7,705 nt of DNA from an uncultured Azospirillum sp. GTDB lineage: Bacteria; Pseudomonadota; Alphaproteobacteria; RF32; CAG-239. Position numbers and translations under genes: made by a program. The notes below the pieces were generated by a model. That model was not told the DNA's origin and did no database searches. It worked only from the letters and a program-made list of their open reading frames with translations. This document shows positions 6,171-7,705 of the stretch, piece by piece. Position 1 is the stretch's first letter. Every line of letters starts with the position of its first letter. The DNA is taken from contig CANDEX010000074.1 of the NCBI GenBank assembly GCA_947383875.1, forward strand, positions 1 through 7,705, in the 5' to 3' direction.

Positions 6171-6661
6171 CTATCTAAAGGATCGGCAGGAGTTTCTTCT
6201 TGAAATTCCTGTTGTTCTATTTTGGGCTCAAAATATAATTTAAAAAATAAATTTTGTCCAATACGGAAACGGCTTTTTTCGGTTAGTTGTTTAATTTCGT
6301 TTTCTGTATCAATATCAACTTGTGCCATATCAAAGAATAAATCATTTTCTTGTTTACGTAAGTCGTTTTCTAAAACTTTCAACTGTTTTGTTATTTGCAG
6401 TTCTTCAAGTCTATCTAATTCTTTTGAATTTAGCTTTTGCTTGAGTTCGTTAATCTCTGTTTTAAGGTCTTTCAAATGGAGTTCAAGATTTGCCTTTTTT
6501 CGACCTGCAAGCATTTTTAATTTTTCTGCCTCGTAAGCATAAGAACCTTGCTTGCTTAAAATATATTCTTCAATAATTTTTGTTGTATTGATTTTAAAAT
6601 CTAAGTTCCCGGCTCCCATAGCCTGTGCGACTTCTTTAATGTTTATATATTCGTTTTTCAT
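6155..6661 (-). CDS. coiled-coil protein of unknown function, possibly a truncated larger protein
   Basis: A 168-residue charged, mostly helical protein. Residues about 42-110 have strong coiled-coil character (LKDLKTEINELKQKL, LEELQITKQLKVLENDL). They are followed by FFDMAQVDIDTENEIKQLTEKSR and a hydrophobic FRIGQNLFFKLYF, with a polar tail ending DPLDRYRIR. I do not firmly recognise it. The helical stretch loosely recalls the C-terminal coiled coil of long SNF2/DEAD-type helicases of restriction islands, and small terminase-like proteins are another possibility; both are weak. The ATG at 6661 and the GTG at 6670 both lack a ribosome site, so it may be a 5'-truncated remnant or leaderless. 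It is convergent with the flavin reductase, with three bases between the stops. Confidence 0.5.
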   Translation of the reverse strand: MKNEYINIKEVAQAMGAGNLDFKINTTKIIEEYILSKQGSYAYEAEKLKMLAGRKKANLELHLKDLKTEINELKQKLNSKELDRLEELQITKQLKVLENDLRKQENDLFFDMAQVDIDTENEIKQLTEKSRFRIGQNLFFKLYFEPKIEQQEFQEETPADPLDRYRIR

Positions 6662-6670
6662 GGTACACAC

Positions 6671-6812
6671 ACATTAACTCTGAAGACGAAGAATTGGAAC
6701 ACCACTTCCGAGCATTGTGTCTGTTTCGTATCAATCGTATTAGGGAGAACTTTTCTTAAATTTACTGTTACTTTTTCTGAAACCTAATGTTAATTATTGA
6801 GATTAAATTTTC
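6671..6812. other. AT-rich island right margin, no clear gene
   Basis: No gene with a start and ribosome site is seen. On the plus strand a frame at 6676-6759 reads as a protein-like fragment (NSEDEELEHHFRALCLF, then RINRIRENFS and stop), possibly the tail of a lost gene. No clear promoter for the coiled-coil gene is found here. Confidence 0.35.
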
Positions 6813-6881
6813 AAATTACTCACTTGCCCAAAATAATCACACCATCTGCCCTGAGTAGAAAAAGAGTAAAGTGAGTAATTT
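6813..6881. repeat. 11-bp inverted repeat bracketing the island's right end
   Basis: AAATTACTCAC (6813-6823) and GTGAGTAATTT (6871-6881) are perfect reverse complements, 47 bases apart. They enclose the right 28-bp terminal repeat. They could form a stem or mark a small secondary insertion. Confidence 0.7.
6824..6851 (-). repeat. island terminal inverted repeat, right end
   Basis: Reverse complement of the left end (3991-4018) with three mismatches. The changes fall at varied codon positions in any shared frame, so it is kept as DNA and not as coding sequence. Confidence 0.85.
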
Positions 6882-6882
6882 C

Positions 6883-6901
6883 AGGTCACATGGTTTGATT
6901 A
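6883..6901 (+). repeat. 19-bp direct repeat flanking the island, right copy
   Basis: Identical to 3968-3986 over 19 bases and differs on both sides. It lies 31 bases outside the right terminal repeat, whereas the left copy lies only four bases outside the left one. Confidence 0.9.
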
Positions 6902-6934
6902 TTTCCTACCCCAAAAACTCGCTCACAAAGCCGA

Positions 6935-6963
6935 TTGCCCGAAATAATCGCACCATCTGCACC
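6935..6963 (-). repeat. fifth copy of the island-end repeat, inverted
   Basis: The reverse complement begins GGTGCAGATGGTGCGATTA and ends TTTCGGGCAA, clearly the same family as 3991-4018 and 6824-6851. With the plus-strand copy at 6884 it makes an 80-bp imperfect palindrome with a spacer of about 30 bases. Confidence 0.75.
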
Positions 6964-6997
6964 AATCAGTTTACTCAGTTCGTTACAGGTACTCAAC

Positions 6998-7036
6998 ATA
7001 AAAAATACCACCCACTAAAGGGGTGGCATTTTTTAT
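6998..7036 (-). terminator. Rho-independent terminator, bidirectional form
   Basis: Sixteen-base arms 6998-7013 and 7021-7036 with a seven-base loop pair fully on the minus strand (one G-U); on the plus strand that pair is A-C. CCACCC/GGGTGG forms the GC core and A/T runs lie on both sides. On the minus strand it follows directly after a 15-bp copy of the tRNA-Arg 3' end. Confidence 0.75.
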
Positions 7037-7050
7037 GGCGTACCCGGAGG
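7036..7050 (-). repeat. 15-bp copy of the tRNA-Arg 3' end, attachment-site candidate
   Basis: On the minus strand CCTCCGGGTACGCCA, including the CCA end, is identical to the last 15 bases of the tRNA-Arg gene (7238-7252) and in the same orientation. No rest of a tRNA lies beside it. Such partial 3'-end duplications are the usual mark of tRNA-directed integration. Confidence 0.7.
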
Positions 7051-7060
7051 AAGTGCTAAG

Positions 7061-7090
7061 TAAAATTAACCGCTGCTCCGGTTAATTTTA
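7061..7090. other. strong isolated hairpin
   Basis: Perfect 12-pair stem TAAAATTAACCG (7061-7072) and CGGTTAATTTTA (7079-7090) with loop CTGCTC. It lies between the two tRNA-Arg 3' ends. No T run of terminator length follows, so its role is unknown. Confidence 0.6.
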
Positions 7091-7164
7091 TCTGCAAACT
7101 CTCTGTAACATCTTAATGAGTGAGGGAAAACCTTTGACCGAAACGAATTTAGATGCCTGAGAAC

Positions 7165-7194
7165 GAACCCGGGTTCGACCCAATCGGGTAGCCA
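7165..7194 (+). other. 24-bp direct repeat, right copy, with tRNA-like end
   Basis: 7165-7188 repeats 3822-3845 with one change, and continues as TAGCCA. Read on the plus strand, GGGTTCGACCC then CGGGTAGCCA looks like a tRNA T-arm, acceptor strand and CCA without its 5' half. CGGGTA also pairs with the tRNA-Arg acceptor strand across the terminator at 7196. Confidence 0.45.
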
Positions 7195-7195
7195 T

Positions 7196-7233
7196 AAAAA
7201 TAAATCCCCACTTTACAGCGGGGATTTATTTTT
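7196..7233 (-). terminator. terminator of tRNA-Arg
   Basis: Perfect 14-pair inverted repeat (7196-7209 with 7220-7233) around a ten-base loop, with CCCC/GGGG at the top of the stem and A/T runs on both sides. It starts four bases after the tRNA 3' end on the minus strand and could work in both directions. Confidence 0.85.
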
Positions 7234-7237
7234 AATC

Positions 7238-7314
7238 TGGCGTACCCGGAGGGATTCGAACCCACGACCTTTGGCGTCGGAGGCCAACACTCTATCCAAC
7301 TGAGCTACGGGTAC
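7238..7314 (-). tRNA. tRNA-Arg, anticodon CCG
   Basis: A 77-base cloverleaf on the minus strand with CCA encoded. The acceptor stem is GTACCCG/CGGGTAC, with a D-arm GCTC/GAGT containing AGTTGGATA. The anticodon stem TTGGC/GCCAA encloses loop CTCCGAC, giving anticodon CCG for the arginine codon CGG. The T-loop is TTCGAAT. The T-stem GTGGG/CCCTC has one U-U mismatch at its second pair, otherwise all stems pair. The discriminator base is G. It has its own promoter-like and terminator sequences and appears to be a single-gene unit. Its 3' end is duplicated at 7036-7050. Confidence 0.95.
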
Positions 7315-7329
7315 ATTGGAATAGCAGTA

Positions 7330-7358
7330 TTTCTAGCCCATTTTATTTTAAGACACAA
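7330..7358 (-). promoter_or_regulatory. candidate tRNA-Arg promoter
   Basis: On the minus strand TTGTGT (7353-7358) and TAGAAA (7330-7335) are 17 bases apart, with 15 bases from the latter to the mature tRNA 5' end. Match to consensus is moderate, but spacing and position suit a tRNA promoter. Confidence 0.4.
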
Positions 7359-7417
7359 GAAAAATTTAAATTAATGCCAAATATTTCTATATTGAAACCC
7401 TCACACCTCCAAATCCT

Positions 7418-7705
7418 GATACTTCTGTATTAGAAAGCCCTTCCCCAAAAAAATGCGGAGTTTGAGCTTTATAATAAGAAATGAAGGAAAAAGTACCGCA
7501 GCGTACATAAACGTACGAGAGAACACTTTTTACCTGATATTTCTGTATTAGAAAGCCCTTCCCAAAAAAATGCGGAATTTGAGCTTTATAATCAAGAAAT
7601 GAAGGAAAAAGTACCGCAGCGTACATAAACGTACGAGAGGACACTTTTTACCTGATATTTCTGTATTAGAAAGCCCTTCCCAAAAAAATGCGGAGTTTGA
7701 GCTTT
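7418..7705. repeat. tandem array of 118-bp repeats, continuing beyond the window
   Basis: Two full units (7418-7535, 7536-7653) and a partial third (7654-7705) are nearly identical, and a decayed partial unit lies at about 7381-7405. Unit one has compensating single-base indels, so the period stays at 118. Each unit holds nested inverted repeats, for example AAAAAGT/ACTTTTT (7488-7494 with 7525-7531) around CGTAC/GTACG (7502-7506 with 7513-7517). An 85-residue minus-strand frame across the array reflects the repeat and shows no ribosome site, so it is not a gene. The 7315-7417 stretch before it holds only the tRNA promoter. Confidence 0.92.

Larger units (their letters stand above)
3991..6851. 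mobile_element. putative non-autonomous cargo element, AT-rich, bounded by 28-bp inverted repeats
   Basis: The segment is strongly AT-rich next to its flanks. It carries five genes with no relation to the trpS cluster and ends in 28-bp inverted repeats (25 of 28 identical), outside which lies a perfect 19-bp direct repeat. No transposase, integrase, relaxase or resolvase is encoded. No clean short target duplication directly abuts the inverted repeats, so the mechanism is open: a transposon that lost its enzyme, a trans-mobilised cassette, or a recombinase-site-bounded insert. Confidence 0.55.

Noticed and set aside
6884..6963. Integron attC site with cassette
   Set aside because: The palindromic unit lacks recognisable GTTRRRY and RYYYAAC core sites, and the island has several genes in both directions rather than one cassette gene.
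6886..6999. 37-residue minus-strand frame with the peptide ELSKLIGADGAIISGN
   Set aside because: Its start lies in the arm of a terminator with no ribosome site. It spans two island-end repeats whose other copies differ mainly by amino-acid-changing substitutions, so the similarity is at DNA level.
7387..7644. 85-residue minus-strand open frame
   Set aside because: It is the 118-bp tandem repeat read through; because 118 is not a multiple of three, the peptide changes frame from unit to unit, and there is no ribosome site.
7418..7705. CRISPR array
   Set aside because: The 118-bp units are contiguous and near-identical throughout, without unique spacers, and no cas genes are present.

Overview
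The window joins three kinds of DNA. The left half (about 1-3640) is moderate-GC, tightly organised bacterial housekeeping and detoxification sequence, all on the minus strand with good Shine-Dalgarno sites. In transcription order it holds trpS, a MIF-like tautomerase, an HSL-type esterase and a YghA-like short-chain dehydrogenase. The right end carries a CCA-encoding tRNA-Arg(CCG) on the minus strand, followed by an array of 118-bp tandem repeats that runs off the window. I cannot place the organism from this alone. The gene set suits a Gram-negative, possibly host-associated, possibly alphaproteobacterial genome, and that is inference.

Between these lies an AT-rich island (about 3991-6851) with clearly different base composition. 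It carries a nucleotidyltransferase-fold protein (plus strand), a small four-helix membrane protein overlapping an HxlR-family regulator (minus strand), a divergent flavodoxin-fold NAD(P)H/FMN reductase (plus strand), and a coiled-coil protein of unknown function (minus strand). The HxlR gene and the reductase face away from a shared intergenic region with palindromic operator-like sequence, a typical redox or electrophile-sensing pair. No transposase or integrase is visible inside the island.

The island edges are its most unusual part. A 28-bp sequence at 3991-4018 recurs inverted at 6824-6851 (25 of 28 identical), like terminal inverted repeats. Outside these lies a perfect 19-bp direct repeat (3968-3986 and 6883-6901) that is itself a diverged copy of the first part of the 28-bp repeat. 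A fifth copy, inverted, sits at 6935-6963 and makes an 80-bp palindromic unit with the 6883 copy. Both flanks also contain pieces resembling tRNA 3' ends: 3822-3845 matches 7165-7188, 3939-3963 resembles the tRNA-Arg 3' end, and 7036-7050 copies the tRNA-Arg 3' end exactly over 15 bp and has its own terminator. This suggests an insertion hot spot at tRNA-Arg with a non-autonomous cargo element beside it. Which recombinase built it cannot be told from this sequence.
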